From Pterobdella sp. o SKG-2022 (lineage: Eukaryota; Annelida; Clitellata; Hirudinida; Piscicolidae), in the NCBI GenBank assembly GCA_964035795.1, contig OZ038321.1, positions 15,307,971 to 15,371,970 on the forward strand: a stretch of DNA of 64,000 nucleotides, given 5' to 3'. A model generated the notes under the pieces. That model was given only the letters and a program-made list of their open reading frames with translations, did not search any database and was not told the origin of the DNA. Positions 25,986-40,239 of this stretch are shown here, piece after piece (position 1 is the stretch's first letter; every line of letters begins with the position of its first letter). A program made the position numbers and the translations under genes.

Positions 25986-27904
25986 TAGAGCTTATTATTT
26001 TTTTGTGTAATTTTTTTGCTTTTTTGCAAAAATGCTTTTGTTTGAAGTGAGATTAAGCTTTAATTTCTGTGTGACTTTTAGCATAAGTTTTTTCGTTTTT
26101 TGGTTGTTGATAACAGCAAATTCTTTTCACAAAGGCTTCCGACAAGTCCAAAGCAAAAAATCTTCTATTTACTTGCTAGTTTTTTTCCTGTTTGTGTTTT
26201 TTCCCTTTGAAAGTGTTACACTTTTAACGAAAAGTTTTGTACTTATAAAAAAATATTTAATGCTCAGTAATTTTATTATTCATAATTTGGCTTGAAAAAA
26301 TCTTGGTTACAATTTTAACGCACAGACGTAGCTGTAGTGCTGTATAATCAAAGCTCGCACACAACTATTTTCTCAAATCTCCACACGTCAACTTTATGTA
26401 TGGAAAACGTGGCGAGCCTTTTTGGTGAAAAAATGTTTTGCGTTTTATTAAAAAACCTAAAAACTTTTTTGAGATGAGAGAAGTTGAGAGTAAAGTTCAA
26501 AACGTGGTAAGCTCTTTGGGAATTTTTCAACTTCTATAGGTGTGTAGGCGTCTTTGAAATGCATTAAAAATAGTTAAGTTACAGAAGTATTGGATTTGAA
26601 GCAGTCTGGGGTGGATTGAGTTTCTATAAAAATGCGAAAAGCTTTCAAATAGATGCCGTTTAAACGAAGATCCTGGTTGTGGTGAATGAACAGGCACACA
26701 GCAAATATTTAGAGAAAATATAGGACGCGTACAATGAAATCACACTCATCTGATTAAAAAGATCCAAAGTTACACTACAAAAAACAACCTAAAAACAAAA
26801 AGCAAGATGGCAGGTGTCTTGTTGACATGAATAACGCCGCTATTTATGTTTTTTTTTTCATGTAAAAGTTTATTTTAGTTTTTTAATAAAGCGCAAAACA
26901 TTTTTTCACCAAACAGATAAACACTAGTGGTTTAGGTTACTTACGAACAAAACCTCGGTGTATCATTGGTTTAATGTCATTTCGCAAAAGAATTTTTGAA
27001 GCGATTTTGACAGTTCACAGACCATGATGTTGAGTTTTTTCCTTTTGTTTGAGAGCATCTCAAAAGAGAGTCGGGCAATGTGGCACGTTAGAGAAATCAG
27101 TGAGATGCATTTTTAGCTGTTTGTTCGGTATAAAATCTTAAATTTAATAGAGTTTTTTTTAAAGAATTTATTAAAAACTTTGTGAATTTTGCAAAAATGT
27201 TCGATGTAGATCTAAAAATCTTCTATGCAGATATTCTACTTGTAATTGATGTTTAGAAATTTCAATTAACAAGCTGTGTTCGCAAGACATTAATTTCGCG
27301 ATTTTCTCAGTTTTAAAAAAAATTTAAGTAAAAGATGATAATTGGAAGTTTGAAATAAAAAAACTGTTAACAAATGCTTTATTGAATCTCACAAAACATC
27401 AAACTTGATAACAATAAATGAAATGGAATTGATGAAAAGTTCGATAGTTTATTTTAAATAAACTGAGCTTCATTCTCATTTTTAAATTATCCTTTTATAA
27501 ATAAAAAATTCAAAATTATTTTCAAGCTTTTGTATGTTTTCATTCTCATTATTTAATATTTCATCTGAAAATCATTCTCAACATCTCATATTCATGAAAA
27601 TATTCCTTCTGAAGAGTTTCAACATGCACTTTTTCAAATATTGTAGACTCATTTTTAAATTTTTATAAGCTCAAAATAATAGCTTAAAGTTTTTCATGTT
27701 TTTAAAGCCTTCTTAAACATGTCTTAATCTGTAATTATTGAAATGAAATTTTAATTACAACCAAAAGACATTTCAAAATCATTGAAACCTTTCAAAAATT
27801 CATATTAATTAAACCACGTGTGAAATATAGCTAAGTTTTTTCATAATTATTAACTTGGATAGTTTTACATAAGTGCGTATAAAATATATATTGAGAGAAG
27901 TGAT
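25986..27904. other. AT-rich sequence, no gene seen
   Basis: Hydrophobic open frame at 26032-26295 is poly-T driven; nothing else. Confidence 0.5.
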
Positions 27905-28015
27905 TGATGTTTTGGTGAGGGGGCACACGTGCATTAGGAAGACTATTCGTGCTTCACCTCACTGGGCACCTACTTGCCCGAGAAGTCTCAACGCTTTCAT
28001 CGGGGTTTGAAAGTG
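27905..28015. other. GC-rich island, possible old repeat
   Basis: Sharp-edged GC-rich patch containing CTGGGCACCTACTTGCCCGA and, further on, CATCGGGGTTTG. Shares ordered short words with the islands at 3.8, 25.9 and perhaps 41.7 kb, all on the + strand. Confidence 0.4.
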
Positions 28016-31000
28016 AAGAGATTTTTTACTGTTCTATGTTTTAGAAAATTAGCTTAAAATTAAGTTTTATTTATAAAGGTTTAGTTGGATGTTGAAATTT
28101 TGTTGAAATTTTTGTTATGACAATGTAGCACAGTTCAATAACCTTACATCAATTTCGAAAGCAATAAAAAGTGAGCATAGTTAAGTTGAATACCGATAAA
28201 ATCGAGAATGATATTCGTAAAATACTTTTAAAACAATAAAATTCGTGAAAAGCAATTTTAAATACTGAAAGATATGTAATTTTAAAATGAGTACTGTATG
28301 AAACACAAAATAAAACATATGTTGGACTGATTAATGAAATCGTCTGAATGTTTGGTGGGAAATCTAAAATTTATTGTTCGAAATAAAATTACAATATCAA
28401 ATAAAAGGTCTTTGAGTTTTCAAGTGCCAATATATAATGTTCTGAAGAAAAATGGTCCTAGCGCTTGGCTGCTCAAGCGAGGTTTATAAGCGTTGTCAAG
28501 TATTGCCATATAAATATCATCAAGTTAACACTTGTAAAAATAATTCTTTCACGTCTGGTGATAACAGGCGTTTATTGATGAGTTTTTAAAAGAATCTAGA
28601 AAAAATTCAAATGACTTTATAAGAAAGTTTAACCTTTGTTGAATTTGATAATTTTTAAATGAAATAATACTTTAAAATTTGAAAACGCATTATATGGATG
28701 TCTTTTAATAACAAAATTAATAAAGCCCTAAATTTAAACCACGCATAACTCTTTAGAGACCTGAAAAAAAATATTTTTATTCTTATAAAGGGATCAAAAT
28801 TCTTAAAATTAATTTTGTTTATAATAATAAAGACACATTATTTTTAAAAAATTTCTTCCAATGAAAGCAGAAAACTCTCAATTTTCCATGAAAAAAATCT
28901 TTTATTTAAATTCTGAAACAACTAAAAAAATCAGTAATATAGTAAATTATGAAACTAAAAAGCCATGATTTCAAAGCTCAATACTAAGTAATAAAGCCAC
29001 AAACATCAAAATTGAGGCATAGAAAGCTTAAAAATATCCAAAATGAGGCACTACTGCAAAAACAACAAACAGTGTTTGTGTTCAAGTGATGGAAATGGAT
29101 CGGTCATGTACTGAAAAAAAAAGCTTAACGTTCGCTATTATTGATTTGACGTTTAAAGATGGATAAAAAAATAAAGGAAAGAATGGGACCAGACTAGTGA
29201 GTCTAATGGTAGCATCGAAAACTGATCAACGGCATCAGACTTGGTCTACTTTGCACGATACGAAGTAAAATGGAGACAATTTTTATACAGAAGTTTTTTT
29301 TATTGAAATTAAGTGAAAGCAAATATTGAAGTACTATGATAAGACACAAAGAAATCTGGAAAGCTCAAATAAAAGTAAAAAACGGGAGTTTACTGGTTAC
29401 TCATCTTAGTTTCTCTAAAGGTTTTTATGATTGAAATTCTATTTTTAAAAAAAGCGCTTAATATTTTTTCCTTAATTTCTAAAATCAAATTTTCAAAAAT
29501 TATATTTGAGTTTTTATGATCAAGTTTGGTTTCTCAGAAATGAGCAAAGTTTAGAAACGGATAAGGATCATTTACTAAGTCAAATTTGCTTTTTTCAATG
29601 CATACACTCCTTTTAATTTAATTTCCCTGATGATTTCAAAAGAAAACGATGAAATGTTTTGAAATTCAAAATAAGCTCAATTATTGAATTTTTATCTCAA
29701 ACACAAAATATTCTTTTTTTGAAACATTTTTATAAAACTTTAAAATATAACTTGGCACTACTCCCACAGTAGGAATCTTCAACGTTTGAAATACCAATAA
29801 CGTAATAGTTTAGTTAACGCTTCAATTTTAATAGGGATTTTATAGACCATTTGGGCGACAAAAACATCACCATTACTCTAGATATAAAAAGAAAAAGTTT
29901 GAAAATGTAACTTTTAATTGTGATGAAACGTGTAATAAAAGTTAATGCACTAGTAGTTGAAGACTATTATAAAACTGGAAGAATAATACAAAAAGATTAC
30001 TTTAAATTGTAAGTAAATTCAGTTAGAAAATTAAAAGATGGAAATACTTGGTGATACATATAAGACATGTAATGGGGTGAAAACAGGCCACAAACCATTT
30101 TCTACGCTGCATGAACTGCTGATTGAGTAGCACCAAGTCTTCACCTTTTATTCTCAAGGTTTCTGAACTTTTTGGCATAAAACCTTGATTTTTATGTGTG
30201 TAGTAGTTTCAACAAGATGGAAATTGTGATTTATTAAGCAAGAGTTTTAACTGATAATTAGGAAAAAATTTCATATACGACTTCAAATTAACTTTAAGAA
30301 GATTAGAGTGGTTCTTGAAAAAGATTTTCAAAAACTTTACGCTGAATATGTTGCATCAAGTCTTAAAAATAACATTTCAGTGACCAAACAAGTTATACTT
30401 TAAAACTAATACCTCAACCACGACATGTTGATTTTAGCACACGCTTTCAATTCTGCGTACTATTCAGGCTTTTTTATAAATCATCAAATCGAAACTGTGT
30501 TATAGAGTATTCTCAAATTTGATAGATTTTATGTATGACTTATTTGAATTCTTTTCGTAGTGTTTCAAAATATATGAGTAGAAATAATTTTCCAGTAATA
30601 GTATACTCTTTTGCTTTTGTGGTTTTCGACTTAATTAATCCTTTCATATAGATACATCTTGTTATTTTCTCACTACTTTTAGCAAAATGTTTCCACTTAT
30701 AATGACTTGAACCATTCACCATTGTAATTCTCCTTCGAGAGTAGTTGTGCAAAAAGGTGCTTAGACATTATGGAAGTGCCTAAAGAAGCTGCCATTATGT
30801 GATTTAATGATTTTTAAAAATATTTTTGATATAGATATGCTCTAAACCCCTAGATGGTTGTCGAAATAATTTCAAAATCATTCCAGCATTCATCTTTGTT
30901 TGATGTAAATTTTTCCAACTTCACTCTAGTAAAAAGAGAAAAGAATCACAGCTTTGTATAGTTTGATCGCTGAGTGCGGCGAGAATTAGAAGCATTGCCA

Positions 31001-32552
31001 TCTGGTCAGTGACACTAAAAATGTTAGATATGATGTTCGAAAATGCTGGTTTCAAACCCAGGTCAAAGCACAAAACACGAAAAGCAACCCTTGATGTGCA
31101 GAATCGAAAAGTTGTCATACAAACCCAGATCCCACATTCGAACTTCCCAATTGCTCAAGTTTTTTACATTATATATCGAAGGACTCAATCAAATTATCCC
31201 AGAAGACATTGTTTAAGTGGTATAAATGTAGACTTATAGTTTTTAAGCAGCAGAATAACGTCGATTGAGGTCGACACTCAAACAGCACGGATGATTAAAA
31301 AATATACGGAATATTATTGGCCACTGAAAACTGACAAATGGCTTTTTAACGGGCAGTCATTGTTTTCATTTATATTTGAAATAAATTAATACTATTTCCA
31401 AAGCGTTTATCAATCATGAGTTTTTTTTATTCAAAAATAAATGCTGAGTTTTGAAAACAACAATGGTGCTTAAATTTCAAAAATCTTGTTTTACTTTTAA
31501 TGTTGCGTACGTGCGTAATACGCCTGATAAGGGAGTGAGGGTGGGAAAATAGGGCTACTGTTGTTACACTCATACGAAGATGTATATTAAATTGTTTAGC
31601 TTTTTATTAGTTATTAAAAACAAGTTTTTTAGTTAAAACTTTGAAAAATTGAACAAATATGTATCTAAAAACAATGCATATTACATAATACATTAGGGTT
31701 GTGGAAATTACTTTTAAATAAAAGCTTATTTTTAGCTTTCATTACTTGCTTCAATTATGAAAAATTGTTCAACACTCATTGGATTTTCTAAAAAATAATT
31801 AGAATTTAAAAAATTTCCTAGCTAAGCGATACTTCCACAAAGCTTAAACAACTATAGTTGGAATAAAAAAGACATGTAGTAGTTTTTTAAATTCAACCTG
31901 AAACAAAGAAAAAAACTAAATCAATGTCTTACATTTGTCAATCATTGTTTAAAACTCTAAGTATTTTTCTTCTTGAGATAAATGCATGCTCTAAAAAAGT
32001 TCACACATTGCTTGTCAACTTAGCCTCACAGATTAATCTTTGAAAAATTTGAATACGTATAAACTAATTTCAAATTATTTTTTATTAGACAATTGTGATA
32101 TTGGAAGAATTAATCGAATTTTTTAAAATCTCATCAAGCAAGCTTTAATGATAAAAATTTATTGAAGCAGTGAGGAACTCAATCTAGCTTTTTCAAGAAA
32201 TTTTCATTTTTGAAGATAAAAAATTCAAATTGTTGTTAACCAGTATTTATATTTATTTCAAAAATTTAATCTTTGTCAATTATTTTTTTAATTTGGATTT
32301 TGTGTTTGCAATGTAAATCTACATTCTAATAAACTAAATAAAATATTTTTTCAAAAATTAAAGACTTGAAATATTCTTTCAGTGAAATTTAATTTTCTTT
32401 TGAAAAAATTGAAGAAATTTAATTAGTATTGGTAAAATGGTTAAAACTTTTTCGAAAAAAAAAGTTCGTTATTGCTTGTTTTTCAGACAAATAGTCATAC
32501 TTAGAAAAACTCAAACGCTTCGGTTGTTTCAATTAAAATATGTCACCATTTT
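28016..32552. other. AT-rich sequence, no gene established
   Basis: A weak tRNA-like patch at about 31000-31075 (GGTTTCAAACCC B-box-like) and another at 29190-29260 may be decayed SINE heads. The open frame at 30540-30752 (minus) is unrecognised and lacks clear splice sites. Confidence 0.4.
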
Positions 32553-32731
32553 GTAATGTAATGTAATGTGGTATGAATGAAGCGCTTTTCCTTATAGATC
32601 AAAGCGCTTGCTACAAATTTAATGTAGCGAAAACACACTGTGGAACAGGTGCTAATTGTCGGCCCACGAGGGATCGAACCCGGTAAATTTAGATAATTAG
32701 TCTAATGCTCAACCATTAAGCTATAGGAGCC
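32553..32731 (-). mobile_element. tRNA-derived SINE, copy 2
   Basis: Read on the minus strand from 32731: a tRNA-like head with A box (AGCTTAATGGTTGAGCA), an anticodon-like stem-loop with AAT in the anticodon position (Ile-like), and a B box GGTTCGATCCC. The shared body follows, then a tail of ATTAC repeats (32553-32570). Acceptor-stem halves still pair over about five positions. Because body and tail recur at 0.63-0.87 kb, this is a SINE rather than a tRNA gene. Confidence 0.87.
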
Positions 32732-33526
32732 TATTTAAAGTCCCCGACAAGCAATCGAACAATTTCTATTAATATTGAAGATTGTTTTCTTACAGCCTCA
32801 TATCTAGTTGTAATGAAAATAAATAGAAATTCAATTTAACCTACTAAAAAATAACAGAAGCTTAATGTCAGACTTTCGGTCATACAAGTAATTGAAAGTC
32901 TCAAAAACTACGCATTTTCAAATCATATACTTTATAATCAATTTAAATTTTTGAAATTAGAATTCAATTTATTTTCAAGAATCACATGGTTATTGCATAT
33001 TTCAAATGTTTGTAGACACACTTTTATATCTTGTGAAGAGATGAATCACCTAAAAACTTTTTCTAAACTTCTGGTTATGAACCAATAGCTGCAGTTTCAC
33101 CCACAATTGGTCTACCATCCTGGTCCCACCTCTTGTTTTTGCGTCATTTGATTTATTTTTTTTTTCTTCTTAAACATTTGTTTTGTAAATAGTTTTTGCA
33201 TGCATGTCCAAAGCCTTGAAAAAAATTTCTGCGTGAGTTTTCGTTCTGTACCTTGCAATAGGTTTTATTGTGAATAATTTTTTGCTAGCATACACTTGAA
33301 GTTCAAAATAAAAGTAAATGTAAAAATATCTCGACATTTTTTGTGGTTCTGCTTTGACTCTATACAGCAAGACTGCTTCAAACAACAAATATAAAATTTC
33401 TATCTTAGTGTTATCTTTCATTTGTGAAAAAGATTGCACTCCAAGTCTAGATCTGTTTTTTTTGCAGTGATTTTCTTTTTTAAATTATCACACGTTGAGC
33501 ACCAAATTTGATCTATTATTAGACTG

Positions 33527-33668
33527 GTGGTCTTGACATTGCATTGAACCTGGTACTTTTGGGTTTGATGTTTGATGTCACTTCGCTCCACATTGACCGG
33601 GCCGAGTAGTAAGAAGAGGAGTAGTAGTAGTAGTAGTAGCAGTAGAGGTAGTAGTAGTAGTAGTAGTA
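33527..33668 (+). mobile_element. possible third, diverged SINE copy with TAG-repeat tail
   Basis: A GC-richer stretch (33527-33605) with a GGGTTTGATG B-box-like block and a CACTTCGCTCCACATTG segment resembling the body of the two SINEs is followed directly by a TAG microsatellite, like a SINE tail. Similarity is weak. Confidence 0.3.
33619..33668. repeat. imperfect TAG trinucleotide microsatellite
   Basis: About 16 TAG/GTA units with interruptions (AGC, AGG). Confidence 0.95.
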
Positions 33669-34781
33669 AATCATACTATATTTAAAAAAATTAATTTTGG
33701 TGTGAATAAAAATTACTCAAAAAACTAATTTTTATGTGAATAGGGTGGAATTGAAAGCAATGCTAATGAAAATCAGTTTTTTGTGGGCTTTGAAATGCAA
33801 AAACTTTATTGTCTATTCAAACGTTTAATATGGGGATTGAATCTTCGAGGATTTAAATTTTCAAAATCCGTTATTTAAGCAGGAAAACCTATGCCAGAGT
33901 TGTAAAAACTTATTTGCTATAATGAATAATCACATATTTATAAAGATAAGAGTTTTAAAATAAAATTAATAGAAGCTTCAAATGAGAAGAATATGGCTTA
34001 GAGGGTAGAATAGCTTAAAAGTGAAATAGGCACATAATTGTATAAGCGTATAAAAAATCGTTTTGTCGAAGGCTTAAAAAAGAATTGAGAAATTTTTCGT
34101 TATCAAGAAGTTGGAAAGATATCGCGAGATTCAAAAATCTCTACTTGCTCGAATTTTCAAAAACTATTTTTAGATGTTGTCTAATCATTTTATTAATTAA
34201 CCAAATGTCATTTGCAACAACAGCATATGCAATAAAACTGAAACTTTTGGAGTGTTCTGTAGTTAAAGAAGCAAGAGTTGAGTCAAGTTTCAATAATGTA
34301 TGTTATAAGCAAATTGACGAGGCTTTTCACAGTTGTTTGTGAACTAAATTGTAGTTCGTGATTTGAATGAGTTTAAGCATTTTTAAAATGAGTGCTTAAA
34401 AATTATTTGAATAAGATGTGCCGATTGAAGCAGGATGCCGCGTAAAAGTTGCCTTCCGAAAGGCGCGCTCATGTTTTGCCAGCAATAAAAGCTACTTTGA
34501 ATTTTTGTTTTTTCTAAGGTTTTTACTGATAAACTTTATAATTTTTTGCGAAAGTTCGAAGAGAAAATTTTTACGATGGATCAAGTTTACAGCTTGAATT
34601 AACCTCGAGTTGTCGTCTAAAATCCTAAAAAAGCAAATGCGGTTGTGTAAGTTTTGTGAAAAATAAACATGTTTTAAAAACAAATATATTTGACAAACTG
34701 GAGAACTCTCTACAAAGTCTCGGAAAACGCTTTGTGGAAAAAAATATTGAGGTTGAGAATGGACGTTTTTTTGGTTTCTAG

Positions 34782-34845
34782 CAGTTTCCCTCAGTGTGTT
34801 GCATGGTGCACATCCACTGTTGAAAACTTTTGTTCAACCCTACTG
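34782..34845 (+). CDS. candidate short Cys-rich exon
   Basis: 64 nt between GGTTTCTAG and CTACTG|GTAAGC. The open frame (one base plus 21 codons) reads SFPQCVAWCTSTVENFCSTL, with three cysteines. Good splice sites; no family recognised and no partner exons seen. Confidence 0.25.
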
Positions 34846-37800
34846 GTAAGCACTTTTGTGTTATACAATGATGATGATGACAACAACAAAAATTTTTTTT
34901 TATCGAATATTTGAAGGCATAAAGCAAGATTTTTTAAAATCTGGGAAGTCACATGAGCAGTTAAATCCCTTTATTAAACTAAAAATTGGATAAATTCTTT
35001 GAGCAAAAAACATGCAGAAAGATGATGAAAAGAATTAAAAATTGCAAATGAGAACTTAATTAATTCAAAGTTTTGGAGTTTTCAAATTCGTAAAAATTTT
35101 CAATTTGAAAGCAAAAAGCTCATTTTATGACAAAAAATTTTTATGATATATATACAACAATCTTATTGCATAACTATTAATTATTATTTGTACCTCCACT
35201 TGATAATGTAAGTTCATTTTACGAAAAGCTTCATGGATGAAAATAAACTTCCAAAAGTGTTTTCATTCGAATATTTACGTTTGGCTGGAAGAATTAAAAT
35301 ATTAAAATGGACTGCTCCGCATTGAGCTGAACAGTGAAACAAAAGAACTTCTCGGACGATACGATGCACTTTGTCTCAAAAACGCCTCAATAATATTTAT
35401 TATAAAATTAAAATAGAACAAATAGAATGTAAATGTTAGCATATCTTGGAACAGTTATATTATATAGGAAAAGACTGGTTTTCTTCAAATTATTGCGAAG
35501 TTGTAGGTACTAAAAAATTGATCGAATGGTGTAGCTGTAATTTTCCACTTGTTGCCTAATTACTTTCATAATCATTTTTTTATTTTACACGTGACTTTTT
35601 CCAAATTTTTTTCCTAATTTGCAAAAAAATAACTTCAAAATTTCTGAAGTTATTTCTCAATGAAAAAGGCTGAAAAGTCTAAAAGACTAATTATGCATTA
35701 GTATTTGTTGCCTCATTAAATGATTGAAAAATATTAAATGATTGAAAAATATTAAATGAATAAATTTATAAGATACATAATTTGTTAATTATTTCTAATA
35801 TATAAAAAAATGCGATACAAATTTATTTCTTCATGCTCAAAAAACTGTCAACTTATAAAATTAAACACCAAATTTGAATGTTCAAAGTGTTTTAATTAAT
35901 CCCAAGTTAATCTTTTCAAAATTTTTTTGGGCAAATGAAAGCATTCAGAACACTAGAAACGTCTCTCTGTGAGCCACCTTTATTGCTTGAGTAGGAAAAA
36001 GGTTGACCGCAGTTCTTCTATTTCTTGGACCATTTTTCTCTTATTTTATAAATTTCAGCCCACTTAAATTCCAGAGGCCGAGTTTCAATGGTCTAAAATT
36101 TTTTGAAAAACTGTTGATATCTTCAAAAAACATGAAAACTAATTGAATTTAAATAGGTAAGTTGTGTTTTTTACAATTGGTGTTTTGCTGACATGAACTG
36201 AAGATGAAATGCAAAATGTGGTAACTCCAAGATCTCACTCCCATCTTTTTTAGAGCTACAGACAATTGAATCTATTTTTTATCCAAGATCTTCAAGGATT
36301 ATTACGTTGAGATATTTATCGATTGAGAACACTGTAATGCTGACGCCTCGTTTGACAGAGTATTTAGACCTCAGAGTGGTCTATTAACTAATAAAGTTAA
36401 TTTTAATATAAGTCTAATGCTTGGTTGTATTCTTATGCTCAAATGTAGAAAAATAACTAATTTTATCAAAAACCTCTAAATCAGTTTGGAAGCTCAACTT
36501 GGGCTAGTTAATTCTAGAACTTGCAGATTTTCTCAGTAATAAATTACTCTTTTAATGCACTATTAAAATTATCTCATGTTCTATTAATTTTCAAGTTTCC
36601 AGTTCACTAAAAATATGTTTTCCAATGATAAAAATCACTTTTATTTAAAAGTTATCAAGGAAATTGCTATCCTAAACGTTTTCAAAACCTATTTCAAATG
36701 CTTTTGAAAATATTCACATTTTTAAATATTCCAAAAAAAATATATTTAAATATGACTAGATTTTCCCTTTTAGTTTAGTTTTAACAACATTCAAAAGTCT
36801 GAGTACGTCTTATTTGGTGAGTAAGTGAAGGTCGTTGAACTTATGATTCTCTAAGAAGAAAAATGGGATAATTGATTTTTATAAGTTCAAAGTTATTCAT
36901 TAAATGAACAAATATTGTAGCTTATACATGTAGTTTAATTGAAATATATTTTTAGCAAATTAACTAGATAAATTTTTTGGTTGCACAAAATATAAAACTT
37001 AACCTTGAGAAAGAAAGTATAAATTTAGAATAATCTTTTTTTTCCTTTTTCTAAATATTTAAAATTGATTCTATTTGTTCACTATGCACAGACTCCAAAA
37101 ATTTCTTTTTTAATGTAATACTTGAAGTACATGTGAAGCTTAGAAGAGAATTTTTCTCGAACTATCTATAATTTTTTTGAACTAAGAACTTATAATATAT
37201 TTAGATTTCATAATAATAAATATATAATTTTCTAATTTGTATTTTATATAGAGTTTAGACGCTTTAGATAGAAACTAAGCTCGGCAAAACACCTAGGCTG
37301 CAATGGAATTTTTAATTTTTTGCACTATTTTGCAACACTCACCTCTTAAGGTTTTCCGTTTTTTAAACAAAATTTAAAAAATTCTTATTGATTCAATTTT
37401 TTATAGTATATATTTTTTGATGTTTCTTTCATTATTTTTATCACATGATACATTTTCAACTTCAATTTAGTAATAAACTAAAAGTAAACACCACACAGTA
37501 CTGCATAAGTAGAAAGATTCTGCCTGAATTTTTCAAAAAGTTGATTCGTATTATTTTAAAGTGAGAATTTTTTGAAATAAAGTGTTGAATTTTTTTTACG
37601 ATGTATAAACAGTCTGTGTCACCTCTTAATTCAAACACTGCGAGTCTCAACCTTGGAAGGTTTCGTATTCTCTTGTCATGAAGTTTGTTCACTTTTATGA
37701 ATAAAAATAATAATGAAATGAAGTTATTTAATTCTAAATTGAATTTCAATAATTTACAATAGAACCATTTTTAAACGTTAAGAAACCTTCCAAATAAACT

Positions 37801-40239
37801 TTTTAATAGAGATTTTATTGCTATTTAGTAAAAGGTTTTTTGTAGTGAGATAAATACTTTAGCGTTGAAGGTAAAACATACTTGGAATTAACTTACAATG
37901 AAAAACGAAAAAAAAACAGAAACCTGTTATTGAGAAAAAAAACAAGAACAATTTGAGAAAAATTCTCAATTTTGAGGTTCTTATTTAAAATCAACAACAA
38001 AACATCAAAAAATTTGTATAAAAGTTCAAAGAATAAGTTTTGAGACACCTTCAAAATTGGTAATTTCCTACATTGAAAATTGACTAATATTCAAAAATAA
38101 TTTCTAAACGATGTTTTATCTTTTGATGGCAGTATTATCAAATCAGCGTTGAGGCTTTCTGTTTCTGATATAGTTTTTTTTATGCAATATTTTTATAATA
38201 AAAAATATTTATGTTCGATAATAATACTCTTTTGCTTATTGTTGTTTTTGAAACTATTTTTAGCACATAAAAACTTTAGTCAAATTCTAAATAATATTTC
38301 ATATAATTAGTTTAAAATTCAACAAAGCCCATATTTTTATACCACTTCAATCTCTCTTATTTTAGAGATTGCTTTTATTGATAATCTCTATAATATCATT
38401 GTCTTCCGTCTCCTATCATCACATCCGCTGCACTTTGCATGCATCCTTAGTAATCCATTTCAAAATATACCCTCAAAAGTACTTTCTATATGTAAGAACA
38501 ACAAATAAAAAGTATTTATTAAGTGACACAAAGCTTTTCGTAAGACTAGCTTACACTAGCTATATATCTCTCACAATTTGTATTTAAAATTCATTATCAA
38601 CTTGTTATTGAACTTCATGTCAAGACGCTTTTTCCAAGATGAACGTGCAAACTTGTTCAGATAAGTAGTGGCAATTTTAATGCGACAATAAGGCTAAGTG
38701 TTAGTATGCATGTATGTATGAATAAATAATGGAATTTTGTGTAGAGTGCTTGTGTGTACAGTCATCTGTAGACCCATAAAAAAAGATACCTCAAGTGTTC
38801 GGGTGCAATCTTTATGATGCTTTGTGCTGGGCTGCTTGTACTATTAATTGCTTGTTTGATTGATTTGTAAAGTTTTTTTGATTGATTGGAAACAACCCTT
38901 CATCATAATATTGGAAGATTTTTGTTAATAAAAATAGCTTTTTGAGTTTTGAGAGTTTTTTTTTTTTTTCTTTAAGTCTTGAATTCATTTTCAATATTTT
39001 TCAATTTTATACGTCAAGATTGAAAGCTTTCAAAATACATTTATTTGAAAAAAATTATAATTTCTGAAAGACAAACCTTCTCACAACATCTTAATGTTTG
39101 ATATTAACTTCAATAAATTTGTCACAATTTATGGCTAATCTTTTTATTTTTTCTAATAATATTTCAAATTTTTATCAATTTATAAAATTAATTAAATAAT
39201 GTTAAGGATTCGAGATTAATTTTTTCTCGATAACAAGCATAAATGATTGAGTGTATGGAAGGCGCGAGGTAGATTAGTTGTTAAAAGGTAATTATATTTT
39301 TCATTTATTGAAATAAATTCCATATAGTCAGAACTATAATTTCAAAATATTGTTGAAGTTTTATTTTGCAATGAAAATTATGCATTTTAGAATAATTAAT
39401 GTAAAAATTGAAAAGTCGTAAAACATGGAAAGATATAAAAAGATTAGCGATAAAAAATATCCAATACCAAAAAATTTTCAAAATTTTCAAAACTCGCTTG
39501 ATTGATGAGTCTTATTTGTGATTTGAGAAAAATCAAAAATTTAAATTACAAAACAATTTTTTCTCAAAATATATTTGGGTATTTGATAACATTTGTTGTT
39601 GTATAGCTTCAAAAATATGCTCATCAGAAAGATACTTTGCTTCATTATCTCTGCCTCTATTGCTTCATTTGCCCCGAAACTCCAATATTCGAACCTTCAA
39701 GTTAATCATTTGAATAGTTGAAACGTTTTGCTTTAAGAACGTGATATAGTTTGAGTAACTTCAAAAGTGAAATGCATTTAGATGCTGTGCAATTACAAAA
39801 TTTTGAAGTCATAACAGAAAAGTAAACACGTTTCGAATTTGTTAAGTCCCGACAAATAGACACCTTTAAGAGCGCTTAATGTTATCTTCGTGGAAAAAGT
39901 TTTGTTGTTCTGCAATTGTGTATTAACTGAATTAGAAATCTATTGTTCTCTCATTTTTTTCACAAAAATGTTGCAAACTTCGTTATGTTTCTTATAAGAA
40001 AGCATATCGTTATGAGCAAAACTAACAGTAACCATAAAAATAAATTATCAATTTCATTTATTATTGACAATGTGCCATGATAAAGTTGAATCCATTAAAA
40101 ATTGCACTTTTTCAATCAATATATATTTTTTTCATTACATCATAATTTTATAAGTTACCATAACATTTTTGAAACATTAGCACTTGTGCACTTTTGATAA
40201 AGAATTTTTCAATATATTTCAATAGTTTAAACAATCTTT
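34846..40239. other. AT-rich sequence, no gene established
   Basis: A GC-richer patch at 35305-35390 is open on both strands without clean splice sites. A donor-like GTGAGTAAG at 36823 has no matching exon. Otherwise nothing. Confidence 0.45.
35717..35759. repeat. short tandem repeat, 18-bp unit
   Basis: Two exact copies of an 18-bp unit starting TAAATGATTG, plus a partial third. Confidence 0.85.

Noticed and set aside
29185..29260. tRNA or SINE head with A-box-like word
   Set aside because: No B box could be found and no body match to the SINE copies.
32657..32731. Functional tRNA gene (AAT anticodon)
   Set aside because: It folds like a tRNA but is fused to a body and tail shared with another copy, so it is a SINE head.
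35305..35390. GC-richer coding-like patch
   Set aside because: Open on both strands, but without an acceptor or donor that would make an exon.
39600..39640. Hammerhead ribozyme core (CTGATGAG on the minus strand)
   Set aside because: The adjacent bases cannot form stem II and no matching GAAA and cleavage site follow.
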